Assembly (NCBI RefSeq): GCF_902859585.1
Contig: NZ_CADIJM010000005.1
Location: 186,001-250,000, forward strand
DNA: 64,000 nt
From: Achromobacter animicus
GTDB taxonomy: Bacteria; Pseudomonadota; Gammaproteobacteria; Burkholderiales; Burkholderiaceae_B
Reading direction: 5' to 3'
Below the pieces are notes generated by a model, which was given only the letters and a program-made list of their open reading frames with translations, had not been told where the DNA came from and did not search any database. Shown here in pieces: positions 1 through 8,350 of this stretch (its first letter is position 1; every line of letters starts with the position of its first letter). A program made the position numbers and the translations under genes.

Positions 1-713
1 TAGACGGGCGGCTGCGCCAGATCGCGCGCGCGGTCCGACCGCACCAGCACGAACGCCCCCGCGCCATCGGTCAGCAGGCAGCAGTCGCGCACCGTCAGCG
101 GATCGCACACCGGCCGTGCGGCCAGCACCTGATCGAGGCTGAGCGGATCGCGCGACCAGGCGTCCGGATTGAGCTGCGCCCACTCGCGGGCAGACACGGC
201 CACCTGCGCCAGCTGCTCGCGGGTGGTGCCGTATTCGTGCATGTGGCGTGCGGCGGCCAGCGCGTACGCGGTGATGGGCTGCAGCGGCTCGTACGGCGCT
301 TCGAAGGGCTGCGGATCCAGCGCCGCGCGCATCTTGCCGACGGCAGCGCGGTTCATCGTGCCCGAGCGCTGCGTGCTGCCATAGCAGACCAGCACCGCGT
401 TGCACTCGCCGGACATCAGCGCGTGGACGGCGGGCGCCAGATGCGCGACGAAGCTCGAGCCGCCCAGCATGGTGCTGTCGATGAACGTGGGCTTGATGCC
501 CAGGTATTCGGCCACCGGCATCGCCCACATCGTTGCCGACGCGCTGCACGTGCAGAGGCCGTCGATGTCGCTCATGCGCAGGCCGGCATCCGCCACGGCG
601 CGCGCGCTCGCCTGCGCCAGAATCTCCATTTCAGTGAAGCCGGCGGCGTTTCCCAGGCCTGCGTGGCCGATGCCGGCAATCGCGGCCGCGCCGCGAAATG
701 TGTTGTCTTTCAT
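1..713 (-). CDS. Thiolase-fold protein (SCP2/lipid-transfer type), C-terminus cut by window edge
   Basis: The visible 237 residues read as the N-terminal half of a thiolase-superfamily protein of the non-specific lipid-transfer type (start MKDNTFRGAAAIAGIGH). The family either cleaves 3-ketoacyl-CoA or, when paired with a DUF35 partner, acts as a retro-aldolase (Ltp2/ChsH2 type in steroid degradation). The position normally holding the nucleophilic cysteine lies in the stretch STMLGGSSFV, which has no cysteine, so ordinary thiolysis is doubtful. The ATG overlaps the stop of the DUF35 gene (ATGA), giving tight coupling. Last visible gene of a leftward operon with a lyase. Substrate unknown; the aldolase role is inference. 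Confidence 0.8.
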   Translation of the reverse strand, partial: MKDNTFRGAAAIAGIGHAGLGNAAGFTEMEILAQASARAVADAGLRMSDIDGLCTCSASATMWAMPVAEYLGIKPTFIDSTMLGGSSFVAHLAPAVHALMSGECNAVLVCYGSTQRSGTMNRAAVGKMRAALDPQPFEAPYEPLQPITAYALAAARHMHEYGTTREQLAQVAVSAREWAQLNPDAWSRDPLSLDQVLAARPVCDPLTVRDCCLLTDGAGAFVLVRSDRARDLAQPPV

Positions 714-1108
714 GCTTGCTCGTCCAGACTGAACACGACGCGGTTGGCGTCGCCATGGGCGCGCACCACGGCGCGCACGGCGTCGCCAATGCAGGGCCGG
801 GTGGCAGGGGCGTCTTCGACGCGGCTCATCATGCGAAAACCCTCTTCCAGATCAACGAGGCACACGTTGTAGTCGCCGCCCGCCTCGGGCGGACGCCGGA
901 CTGTGGTGGTCGAATGAATGACGCCGCGGCCGCTCGGCTCGAACCAGTCAAAATCCCCGCCGCCGCACTGCGGGCAGATCTGGCGCGGATAGAAGACCGC
1001 CAGACCGCAACCGCCACAGCGCGGCACGCGCCACACGCCCTGCGCCAGCGAAGTGAAGTACGTCTGTTCCACGCCGACCGGCGCGTCCGTCTTGTGCACG
1101 GTGCTCAT
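710..1108 (-). CDS. DUF35 OB-fold/zinc-ribbon acyl-CoA-associated protein
   Basis: 132 residues. An N-terminal rubredoxin-like zinc ribbon is visible near residues 30-50 as two CxxC pairs (CGGC and CPQC), followed by an OB-fold with the typical GRGVIHSTTTV strand. DUF35 proteins bind acyl-CoA and serve as partners of thiolase-like proteins or hydratases. The gene starts inside the stop of the upstream lyase (ATGA) and its own stop overlaps the thiolase start, so all three are translationally coupled. Direct pairing with the thiolase-fold gene supports a two-subunit enzyme. The open frame continues upstream of this ATG, but the overlap with the lyase stop favours the start chosen here. Confidence 0.9.
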   Translation of the reverse strand: MSTVHKTDAPVGVEQTYFTSLAQGVWRVPRCGGCGLAVFYPRQICPQCGGGDFDWFEPSGRGVIHSTTTVRRPPEAGGDYNVCLVDLEEGFRMMSRVEDAPATRPCIGDAVRAVVRAHGDANRVVFSLDEQA

Positions 1109-2502
1109 GCGCGGGCCTCCTGATGGGGATAGCCCAGCGAGCGCGAGCGGGCGCACGCCTGGTCGGCCAGCGCGGGCGCCTGGCCCAGATAGTTGGCGGG
1201 GTCGGTGATGCGGGCCAGCGCCTCGCGGTCGAAATGCTTGCTGACCTCGGGCGAATCCAGCAGCGCTTCGGCCAGGCTGCACCCGCGCCCCAGCGCCGCG
1301 CGGCAGGCGTCATAAACGATGTGATGCGCGTTGTGCCGGCCCAGCGCGGGCGCCAGTTCCATCATGACGGCCTCGGCCACGATCAGGCCGTGTGTCAGGC
1401 CCAGATTGGCGCCCATGCGTTCCACGTCCACGCTCAGCCCGCCCAGCGCGAATCGGGCCTGATGCAGCGCGCCGGCCGTCAGGATGAAACTCTGCGGAAT
1501 GGCGATCCATTCCGCATGCCAAGGCCCCGTTGCGCGTTCAAAGTCCTGCACCGCGGCATCCAGCATCAAGCCGGCATGCTGGCGCACGGCCTTGGCCGCC
1601 GCGAGCATCAGTTCGCTAGAGATGGGATTGCACTTCTGCGGCATCGTGCTGCTGGCGCCACGGCCCTTCACGAAGGGTTCGCGCAGCTCGCCGAATTCCG
1701 TGGACGCCATGATCATCACATCGGTGGCGACCTTGCCCAGTGAACTGGCGATCAATGCCAACAGGTTGACCACCTCGGCCAGCGAGTCGCGCGCAACGTG
1801 CCAGGTCGTGGCCGGGACGGCCAGGCCCAGTTCCTTGGCCAGTTCGCGCTGCACCGCCAGTCCGTGCTCGCCCATGGAAGCCAACGTGCCCGCCGCCCCG
1901 GCAAGCTGCACGCACAACACGCGCTCGCGCAGCTGCGCCAGCCGTTCCTGATGCCGGTCGAACATCGACAGCCAGACGCCCGCCTTGTAGCCGAACGTGA
2001 TGGGCAGCGCATGCTGCAAATGCGTGCGCCCGGCCATCGGCGTCGCGCGGTGACGCTCGGCCAGCCCCGCCAGCACTGCGCGCACTTCGGACAAGTCTCG
2101 TTCGATCACGTCCAGGCCGGCGCGCACCTGCAGCACGATGCCGGTGTCCATGATGTCCTGCGTTGTCGCGCCCCAATGCAGATATCCGCCCGCGTCGCCG
2201 CATTGCGTGGCAAGCTGCTCGACCAGCGGGAGGATGGGGTAGCCCACGATATCGGTCTGCTGACCCAGTCCGGGCAAATCCAGTTCGCCGGGTTTTACGC
2301 GGGCGGCGATCTGGTCGGCGGCCTCGGCCGGAATCAGCCCGAGGCGGGCCTGCGCGCGGGCCAGCGCGACTTCGACCTCGACATAGCGCGCAAGCGTCGC
2401 CTGATCGGAGAAAATCTCGCGGGCTTCGGCGGTGCCGAAGGCGTCACGAAAGAGAACGGAGTCGAGAACCGTGGTGGCCCCGCCCAGCAGAGAAACCGGC
2501 AT
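1105..2502 (-). CDS. Fumarase/aspartase-superfamily lyase, 3-carboxymuconate cycloisomerase (PcaB)-like
   Basis: 465 residues, the usual length for this superfamily. The signature loop is clear as SSTMPQKCNP near residue 290, and conserved regions GGYLHWGATTQDIMDT (substrate binding) and GRTHLQHALPITFG are present. Members catalyse anti or syn beta-elimination/cycloisomerisation (adenylosuccinate lyase, argininosuccinate lyase, carboxymuconate cycloisomerase). The association with a DUF35/thiolase pair and a GntR regulator, not with purine or pca genes, argues for a degradative role on an unknown dicarboxylate-like substrate. ATG preceded by GAGG at 6 nt. First gene of the leftward operon, divergent from the GntR gene. 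Confidence 0.85.
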   Translation of the reverse strand: MPVSLLGGATTVLDSVLFRDAFGTAEAREIFSDQATLARYVEVEVALARAQARLGLIPAEAADQIAARVKPGELDLPGLGQQTDIVGYPILPLVEQLATQCGDAGGYLHWGATTQDIMDTGIVLQVRAGLDVIERDLSEVRAVLAGLAERHRATPMAGRTHLQHALPITFGYKAGVWLSMFDRHQERLAQLRERVLCVQLAGAAGTLASMGEHGLAVQRELAKELGLAVPATTWHVARDSLAEVVNLLALIASSLGKVATDVMIMASTEFGELREPFVKGRGASSTMPQKCNPISSELMLAAAKAVRQHAGLMLDAAVQDFERATGPWHAEWIAIPQSFILTAGALHQARFALGGLSVDVERMGANLGLTHGLIVAEAVMMELAPALGRHNAHHIVYDACRAALGRGCSLAEALLDSPEVSKHFDREALARITDPANYLGQAPALADQACARSRSLGYPHQEARA

Positions 2503-2522
2503 GCTAACCTCGCTGAAACTAC

Positions 2523-2549
2523 GAACATATCAATATGTTCGAACATATT
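2523..2549. promoter_or_regulatory. Three interlocking GAACATAT half-sites: probable GntR operator
   Basis: GAACATAT (2523-2530), its inverse ATATGTTC (2533-2540) and GAACATAT again (2541-2548). Positions 2532-2549 form a perfect 18-bp palindrome. The site lies 21 bp upstream of the lyase start and between the two divergent genes, the expected place for a regulator controlling both. HutC-type GntR proteins bind short AT-containing palindromes; assignment to this GntR is inference. Confidence 0.6.
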
Positions 2550-2584
2550 GGAAGTCTAGGCATGCTTGGCGGACCGGGATATCG

Positions 2585-2600
2585 GGGTATACCCGCGGGT
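2585..2600. promoter_or_regulatory. Overlapping palindromes GGGTATACCC/ACCCGCGGGT upstream of GntR gene
   Basis: GGGTATACCC (2585-2594) and ACCCGCGGGT (2591-2600) are two perfect 10-bp palindromes sharing four bases, about 27 bp before the GntR start codon. They may be a second operator or a promoter-proximal hairpin. Function is not shown by sequence alone. Confidence 0.35.
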
Positions 2601-2626
2601 GCTTTGGAAAAGACTAGGAGCAATCC

Positions 2627-3358
2627 ATGACACGGATGACAGCGGCGCGCCTGACGGCGGCGCTGAGCGAGGCGATCGTCGCGGGCCATCACAAGGTCGG
2701 CGACCTGCTGCCCACTGAACTGGAATTGGCGGCGCAGTTCGACACGAGCCGGCACACGGTGCGGCTGGCGCTGCAAGAATTGCAGCAACTGGGGTTGGTA
2801 TCGCGCCGCAAGAACGTCGGCACGCGTGTTGAGTCCGCGCGGCCCGCGGCCAACTACAAGCAGGCGCTGACTTCAATCGAGGGCGTGGTGCAGTTCGGCA
2901 AGGCGCACATGCGCGAGGTCATCGACGTAGCCGACGAGGTGGCCGACCTGACGCTGGCGCAGACCCTGGGCTGTGCCGGCGGCTCGCGCTGGCTGCGCAT
3001 CTCCAGCCTGCGCCGCAATCGCGACGATGTGGCAAATCCCATCGGCTGGACGGACGCGTACCTGGACCCGGCCTATCGCGACATCATTCCCCGCGTGCGC
3101 GACAACCCTCAGGAATTGATCAGCAGCCTGATCGAAGCGAACTACGGTGTGAACATCGTGCAGATCCGCCAGGACATCGAAGCGGTCGCACTGCCGGCGC
3201 GCGTAGCCGGCCCCTTGAATGCCGAGGCGGGCTCGCCCGCGCTGCGCATCCTGCGCAGCTACATCGATACGACGCGCCAGACCATCGAGATCAGCGTGAC
3301 GTACCACCCCGCCAGCCGCTTCCGGCTGACGATGTCGCTGGATCGGCATACCGACTAA
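2627..3358 (+). CDS. GntR-family (HutC/UTRA) transcriptional regulator
   Basis: 243 residues. The N-terminal winged helix (residues about 8-70) carries the GntR hallmark GDLLPTELELAAQFDTSRHTVR; the C-terminal half (about 95-240) matches a UTRA ligand-binding domain. UTRA regulators sense small metabolites and release DNA on binding. The ATG has AGGAG 6 nt upstream. The gene is divergent from the lyase operon and separated by a region with palindromic repeats, so it most likely controls that operon and itself. The ligand is unknown. Confidence 0.9.
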   Translation: MTRMTAARLTAALSEAIVAGHHKVGDLLPTELELAAQFDTSRHTVRLALQELQQLGLVSRRKNVGTRVESARPAANYKQALTSIEGVVQFGKAHMREVIDVADEVADLTLAQTLGCAGGSRWLRISSLRRNRDDVANPIGWTDAYLDPAYRDIIPRVRDNPQELISSLIEANYGVNIVQIRQDIEAVALPARVAGPLNAEAGSPALRILRSYIDTTRQTIEISVTYHPASRFRLTMSLDRHTD

Positions 3359-3361
3359 AGC

Positions 3362-3398
3362 AAAAAAGGTAGGCCACGCACCGTCACGGTGGCCTACC
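3362..3398 (-). terminator. Rho-independent terminator of the fasciclin gene
   Basis: A perfect 10-bp stem GGTAGGCCAC/GTGGCCTACC with an 11-nt loop is followed on the minus strand by six T. It lies about 67 bp past the fasciclin stop and directly after the GntR stop, where it could also slow rightward transcription, though there is no T-run in that direction. Confidence 0.85.
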
Positions 3399-3464
3399 AA
3401 GGCCGACATCGTTGCAGCCTGCGCATCGCAGGCCGCGCATTGCAGCCCTTTCCTTGCAGCCCAA

Positions 3465-3920
3465 TTACTTCGGCATCACGACGGTGTCGATGACGTGGAT
3501 GACGCCGTTATCCGCCACCACGTCCGTCTTCACGACCTTGGCGTTATCCACCATGACCGTCCCGCCATTGACCGTCACCGTCAGCGGGCTGCCTTGAACG
3601 GTTTTCACCTGGCCTGCCTTCACGTCCTTGGCCATAACCTTGCCCGGCACGACGTGATAGGTCAGGACCTTGGTCAGCGCCGCCTTGTCCTTCAACAGCG
3701 CGTCGAGCTTGTCCTTCGGCACCTTGGCGAAAGCCTCATCGGTCGGCGCAAACACGGTGAACGGCCCCGGTCCCTTCAGCGTGTCCACCAGGCCGGCCGC
3801 CTGCACGGCGGTCACCAGGGTGTTGAACGACCCCGCGGATTTGGCGGTGTCGACGATGTCGGCGGCCTGCGCCGTGCCCAGCGCCAGGGTGAGCGAAATA
3901 CCTGCCAGAAGACGTTTCAT
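3465..3920 (-). CDS. Secreted fasciclin (FAS1)-domain protein
   Basis: 151 residues with a Sec signal peptide ([18 protein letters not shown], cleavage after AQA near residue 19) and one FAS1 domain. Conserved boxes are seen: H1 [11 protein letters not shown] near 53-63, YHVVPG near 88-93 and the H2-like [13 protein letters not shown] at the end. FAS1 proteins act in adhesion or bind lipophilic ligands in the envelope; the exact role here is unknown. Single gene, divergent from a MerR regulator 172 bp away, with its own strong terminator. The pairing suggests the MerR protein controls it. Confidence 0.9.
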   Translation of the reverse strand: MKRLLAGISLTLALGTAQAADIVDTAKSAGSFNTLVTAVQAAGLVDTLKGPGPFTVFAPTDEAFAKVPKDKLDALLKDKAALTKVLTYHVVPGKVMAKDVKAGQVKTVQGSPLTVTVNGGTVMVDNAKVVKTDVVADNGVIHVIDTVVMPK

Positions 3921-3989
3921 GATTGACTCCTTGTCCCGTGAACATCCGCGAAAAGCGGGGTTTGCGCAAAGCGGCGTTGAGATCGAAAG

Positions 3990-4073
3990 TGAACCGCTTG
4001 AGGAGAAAATTTACGCGTCGGACGGCTTCTCGTCCATGTTTTGAACCGCTATTATTCAAACTTATCGGTTCAA
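3990..4073. promoter_or_regulatory. TGAACCGCT repeats and TTGAACCG/CGGTTCAA inverted repeat: candidate MerR operator
   Basis: TGAACCGCT occurs at 3990-3998 and 4042-4050. The second is part of an inverted repeat TTGAACCG (4041-4048) and CGGTTCAA (4066-4073) with a 17-nt spacer. All copies lie between the divergent fasciclin and MerR genes and upstream of the MerR ATG by 20 bp. Binding by this MerR protein is inference. Confidence 0.45.
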
Positions 4074-4092
4074 TATCGGGTCAACTAAAACC

Positions 4093-5073
4093 ATGGAATC
4101 CAAGCAACCGGATGACGGCCGCATCACCTACCGCAGCGGCGTGGCGGCGCGGCTGGCGGGACTGTCGCCCGAAACCTTGCGCGTCTGGGAACGCCGCTAC
4201 AACCTGTCGGGCGCGGAACGCTCGGCGCGTGGCCAGCGGCTCTATTCCGCCGAGCAGGTCCGCCGGCTCAGCCTGCTCAAGCAGCTGGTCGATCAAGGTC
4301 ACGCCATCGGCGTGCTTGCACCCATGTCCGTGGATCAGTTGCAGGAACTGGCGGGCGCCGCCGCGCACCAGCCCAAGGCGCACGGGCCGTTGAGGCTGGG
4401 CGTGGTCGGCGCCAACCTGGCGCGGCGCATTGCCGGCAGCGGACGCGATGGCCTGGACGTGATCGTCCAACATAGCTGGCCCCACCTTGAACAGGTCGCG
4501 CTCACGCCGCAGGACACCGGCGTCGAGGTACTGGTGATCGAACAGTCCGAATTGCACGAGAGCGCCTTGCCGCTGATCGTGGCCGCCGCGCAAGCATGCG
4601 GCCAGGCGGCCGTCGTGGTGCTGTACCGGTTCTGCGCCAGCGCGACCATCCGCGCGTTGCGCGCGCACGGCTGCCTGGCCGCCCGCGTTCCCGCCGACAC
4701 CGGCGAGCTGCTGCAGTTGTGCCGGTCCGCGCTGGCGGGCGAGCGGTTGCCGACCGCGCCGCAGCATCCGACGCTGGAGCTGCGCTTTGACGAGCATGCG
4801 CTCCTGACCATCATGGCGTCCGGTAGCGGCCTTGCCTGCGAATGCCCGAAGCACCTGGCCGACCTGTTGCTGATGGTGGGCAGCTTTGAACGCTATAGCG
4901 TCCAGTGCGCGTCCCGCAATGAAGACGACGCGCAACTGCACAGCGAACTCGGGCGCGCAGCCGGGCAGGCACGCGCCATCCTGGAAGTTGCGATGGAACG
5001 CCTGGCCAGAGCCGAAGGGCTGCCGTTGCCCGCCGGGATGCCGAAGACAGAAGCCCAAAAGAAAACGCGCTGA
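4093..5073 (+). CDS. MerR-family transcriptional regulator with C-terminal sensor domain
   Basis: 326 residues. The MerR helix-turn-helix spans about 11-80 with the signature LSPETLRVWERRY and the wing QRLYSAEQVRRL. The long C-terminal part (about 95-310) resembles the alpha/beta sensor fold of LitR/CarH regulators, but the cobalamin-binding DxHxxG motif is absent from the first strand-loop (LGVVGANLARRI), so B12 sensing is not supported. Divergent from the fasciclin gene, which it probably controls. Its stop codon lies inside the stem of the following hairpin. Inducer unknown. Confidence 0.85.
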   Translation: MESKQPDDGRITYRSGVAARLAGLSPETLRVWERRYNLSGAERSARGQRLYSAEQVRRLSLLKQLVDQGHAIGVLAPMSVDQLQELAGAAAHQPKAHGPLRLGVVGANLARRIAGSGRDGLDVIVQHSWPHLEQVALTPQDTGVEVLVIEQSELHESALPLIVAAAQACGQAAVVVLYRFCASATIRALRAHGCLAARVPADTGELLQLCRSALAGERLPTAPQHPTLELRFDEHALLTIMASGSGLACECPKHLADLLLMVGSFERYSVQCASRNEDDAQLHSELGRAAGQARAILEVAMERLARAEGLPLPAGMPKTEAQKKTR

Positions 5074-5105
5074 GGGCAGGGCCGTAAGACCCTGCCCTCA
5101 GCGCG
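5057..5105 (-). terminator. Strong 16-bp-stem terminator of the autotransporter gene, overlapping the MerR 3' end
   Basis: Perfect 16-bp stem (5066-5081 with 5090-5105, 8-nt loop). On the minus strand it is followed by TTTTCTTTT, so it terminates leftward transcription from the autotransporter. The MerR stop codon (5071-5073) is inside the left arm, so one hairpin serves convergent genes. Confidence 0.85.
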
Positions 5106-5187
5106 TGGCGCGTGCAAAGGAACGAACCCGGATCCCAGCCCGTTGCCGTTCAGGCATCGGCATTGAACCGGCCGCGCTCCCTGCGCC

Positions 5188-8100
5188 TTAGAAGCGCGTC
5201 ATCAGCTTGAACATGCCCGACTGCTGGCGATTGCCGCCGCCAAACTGCGCGTCGTACGCCACGCCAGCCGTCGTGTTGCGCGTGATCGCCACTTCGGCGC
5301 CCAGGCCCAGCACGGCCGCGTTCTGCGCGATGGGAACGCCCGACACCGTGAAGGTGCTGCCGCCCTCGAAAGCCAGCTTCTGCGTGGGTTTGACATCGCC
5401 CATCGCATGGCGCCAGCCCACCGTTGCCGTCAGGCGGCCCGGTGCGCTGTCCGTGCCGATCAGCATGGCGCCGCGCAAGCCCAGCGTGGTGCTCGTCACA
5501 TCGTCCGTGCTGCCTTGACCGCGCAGGGCCGCGCTGCCGCCCGTTTCCTGGAAGTCGCGCGTGCGGACCTGGTTCCATGCCACGCCGGCAAAAGGTTCGA
5601 TGGCGTAGGCGTCGCCCAGCGGCAGCTTGTAGCCCAGTTCCGTGAACACTTGCGTCGACGACGCGTTATACGACGACTCGAGGCGCTGGTTCAGGCTGCC
5701 GGCCGCAATATTGCGCTTGGAATCGATCTCGTGCCAAGTGTAGGCCACGCCCGCCATGAAGCGCACATGCCCGGGACCGGCTTCGAAATTCTTGCCGCCG
5801 AAGACCGTGGCCGTGTAGCTGTCCACGCTCATGCGCGACGACACGTCGGAGATCGAGTTGTGGCTGCCGGTGTACCCGACCGCGCCGCCCAGACGCCAAC
5901 CGCCGCCCACGTCGCCGTCGCCGCCGACAAAGAGACCGCCCGCGGACTGATGCACGGTGGATGCGTTGCCGTCGCCACGGAAGGTGCTCCAGTTGCCGAA
6001 GGCCTGCGCCCAGATCGGCGATGCGCCGCTTTGCGGCAGGGCGTCTGACGACGACGCGCCCAATTGGGCCGTCGGCCGGCCGGCGCGCATCGGCGCGTCG
6101 AGGTTGCCGCGCAGATGCGACAGCGGCAGGGTGGTCACCGCGTCGCCCTGGGCCTGCAGCACGCTGCCGGTGCTGGCGTACGCTTCGCCGGACAGTTGCT
6201 TCAAGGCCGCGCGCGCTTGCGCGGGAGACATGGCCAGCACGGCCGCCGTCACCTGGCTTGCACCCGTCGTCTTGCCTGCGCCATTGCCGCTGGCGATCAG
6301 CGACGAGTCGGCGCCGGGCGTGACGGGCGTGGTGACGACCGGGGCGGATTCATTGCCGTTGCCGGCGCCGGTGCCTGCCGCCGCCGAGCCATTGCCCGTC
6401 GTTGCCGATCCGTTGCCCGTCGTTGCGGAACCGTTACCCGTCGACGCCGAGCCGTTGCCCGTCGACGCGGAACCATTACCCGTCGACGCCGAACCATTGC
6501 CCGTCGACGCCGAACCATTGCCCGTCGATGCGGAGCCGTTGCCCGTCGATGCGGAGCCGTTGCCCGTCGATGCCGAGCCATCGCCCGCCGCTGCCGAGCC
6601 GTTGCCCGCCGATGCAGAGCCGTCGCCAGCCGACGCCGAGCCATTGCCCGTCGACGCGGAACCGTTACCCGCCGAAGCCGAGCCATTACCGCTCGAAGGC
6701 GGCGCTTCCTGATCCAGCGCTCCACCGACGTTCGTTTCGTTCTCCGAACCGCCTACGCTGCCGATCGGCACGTCGTTACGCGAGAGCGTCATGAAAGCAT
6801 TCTTCGCGTCATAGCTGAGCGACGGCGTCAGGAACGCGTAGTTGCTCGACACGCCCGTGAACCGGCCTTGAATACCGCCGTCCGCGGTCAGGATGTTGTA
6901 CGTCGTGCGCGGCGCGTAGTTGCCATTGGGCCCCACATGCGCGACCGTGCCGTCCAGCGTGGCAACGCCGGTCACATGGATGCGGTCGCTCAGCGTGCTG
7001 GTCGGATCGGCGTGCACGCGATAGATCGTGTCCTGGCCGAAGTTGAGATTGCCGTTGACCGTCAGCGTGCCCATCGGCGTGCCGTCGTTACCCGGCGAAA
7101 TCACCGCCGTGGGGTACAGCGTCGTGCTGCCTACTTGGCCGACACCTGCCAGCACCACTTCGCGGCCGATGTCCATCGGACCGTTCAGCTTGCCGTTGAT
7201 CTCCAGCGCGCCGTCGGCGATGAAGATGGGGCCGGTCAGGTTGCTGCTGTCGCCGTTCAGGATGATCGAGCCGACGCCCGTCTTCACAAAGCCTTCCGTG
7301 CCTTGCAGCGGGTTGTCGATGATGTCGACGAACTGGCCGGCCGCATACGTGCCGTCGCCGACGACGATGACGGGCGGGTTGCCGCCCGTGCCCGCCAGCG
7401 TGATCGGCGCGCCTTGCAGGCGATAGCGATCCGTGGCGAACTGCAAGCCCGACGCACGCACCGGACCGGCGCTGCCGTCCACGGTGACCGTGCCCGCCGC
7501 GCCCGTGAAGATCGCGTAGCCGCCGCTGGGCAGGGCGCCCGTGGCGTTGGTCGGGCTGCTCCAGTTGCCGCTCGCCGCGGTCCACGTGCCGCTGCCGCCG
7601 CCCGCAGTGGCCGCGGAGGCCGCGCCATTGCCGTTCCACAGATTGGTGGTGCTGGGACCCAGGACCAGGTTGATGTGCTTGTCGCCCGTCAACGTCTGGA
7701 TCGTCGCGGCCGGCGCCGAGTCGCCGGAGACCGTGCCCAGCGTCAGGCCGCTGCCGCTCAGCGTGCCGCCGTACGACATGATGCGGTAAAAGCCCGCGCT
7801 GACCCCGTGCGTGCTGACCTTCACGTTCAGCGTCGCGTTGTTCAGGGCAACATTGCCGCCCACCTTGATGTTGTCGCCCGTGCCGGGTTGCGTGATGGGC
7901 AGTCCGGCGTAGCCGGTTTCGAAATCAAAGACGCCGTTGTTGATCGACAGATTGCCGTTCACCACGAGATTGCCGTTGGAGACGCCCGTCGGCGTGTCCA
8001 CCCAGTATCCCGGCGCAACGCGGGAATTTCCCGTCACGTTCAAGTCGCCACCGATCGACCCGAAACCCGCCACCGTGCCGTTCGACATGGCATTGACGTT

Positions 8101-8310
8101 GCCGCCGATCGCCACGCCCGCACCGCCGCCATTGCCGCCGATAACCGCCGTGCCGCCGTTGACATCAATGCCGCCGGGAAAGTTGGCCGACCCGTCAAAC
8201 ACTTGCGTATTACCCGACCCGATGGTCAGGTCCGCAGCGGTGACGTTCCCCACGTAGGACGCGCTCAGGGCGAGCGTCGCCGTCAGCCACTTCTTTGTGC
8301 CGTATGCCAA
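5188..8310 (-). CDS. Autotransporter (type Va) with heptapeptide tandem repeats
   Basis: 1040 residues. A signal peptide (TKKWLTATLALSASYVGNVTAA, residues about 5-26) is followed by a Gly/Asn-rich passenger with beta-helix strands (repeated GN, NGNL, VTVDG patterns, residues about 27-530), a low-complexity linker of about 15 heptads GNGSAST (residues about 541-645), and a C-terminal beta-barrel (about 767-1040, beginning WAQAFGNWSTF and ending in Phe as outer-membrane barrels do). No catalytic motif is evident in the passenger; an adhesin role is plausible but unproven. No ATG fits: the frame opens just before a TTG preceded by GGAGG at 9 nt. A two-component operon lies upstream on the same strand. 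Confidence 0.9.
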   Translation of the reverse strand: MAYGTKKWLTATLALSASYVGNVTAADLTIGSGNTQVFDGSANFPGGIDVNGGTAVIGGNGGGAGVAIGGNVNAMSNGTVAGFGSIGGDLNVTGNSRVAPGYWVDTPTGVSNGNLVVNGNLSINNGVFDFETGYAGLPITQPGTGDNIKVGGNVALNNATLNVKVSTHGVSAGFYRIMSYGGTLSGSGLTLGTVSGDSAPAATIQTLTGDKHINLVLGPSTTNLWNGNGAASAATAGGGSGTWTAASGNWSSPTNATGALPSGGYAIFTGAAGTVTVDGSAGPVRASGLQFATDRYRLQGAPITLAGTGGNPPVIVVGDGTYAAGQFVDIIDNPLQGTEGFVKTGVGSIILNGDSSNLTGPIFIADGALEINGKLNGPMDIGREVVLAGVGQVGSTTLYPTAVISPGNDGTPMGTLTVNGNLNFGQDTIYRVHADPTSTLSDRIHVTGVATLDGTVAHVGPNGNYAPRTTYNILTADGGIQGRFTGVSSNYAFLTPSLSYDAKNAFMTLSRNDVPIGSVGGSENETNVGGALDQEAPPSSGNGSASAGNGSASTGNGSASAGDGSASAGNGSAAAGDGSASTGNGSASTGNGSASTGNGSASTGNGSASTGNGSASTGNGSASTGNGSATTGNGSATTGNGSAAAGTGAGNGNESAPVVTTPVTPGADSSLIASGNGAGKTTGASQVTAAVLAMSPAQARAALKQLSGEAYASTGSVLQAQGDAVTTLPLSHLRGNLDAPMRAGRPTAQLGASSSDALPQSGASPIWAQAFGNWSTFRGDGNASTVHQSAGGLFVGGDGDVGGGWRLGGAVGYTGSHNSISDVSSRMSVDSYTATVFGGKNFEAGPGHVRFMAGVAYTWHEIDSKRNIAAGSLNQRLESSYNASSTQVFTELGYKLPLGDAYAIEPFAGVAWNQVRTRDFQETGGSAALRGQGSTDDVTSTTLGLRGAMLIGTDSAPGRLTATVGWRHAMGDVKPTQKLAFEGGSTFTVSGVPIAQNAAVLGLGAEVAITRNTTAGVAYDAQFGGGNRQQSGMFKLMTRF
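6376..6690 (-). repeat. About 15 tandem 21-bp repeats encoding GNGSAST-type heptads
   Basis: About fifteen 21-bp units lie head to tail inside the autotransporter gene, encoding G(N/D)GSA followed by ST, SA, TT or AA. Neighbouring units are nearly identical at DNA level (for example four successive GTCGACGC units), which favours slippage. Because 21 is a multiple of three, copy changes alter linker length without shifting frame. Confidence 0.9.
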
Positions 8311-8350
8311 AACTTCAATCCTCCGGATTAATCGAGCTTCCTTTCACACA

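Noticed and set aside
6064-8331. Long open frame (755 codons) on the plus strand opposite the autotransporter
   Set aside because: Arg/Ala-rich translation without domains; the minus strand has a signal peptide, repeats and a barrel. It is a high-GC antisense shadow.
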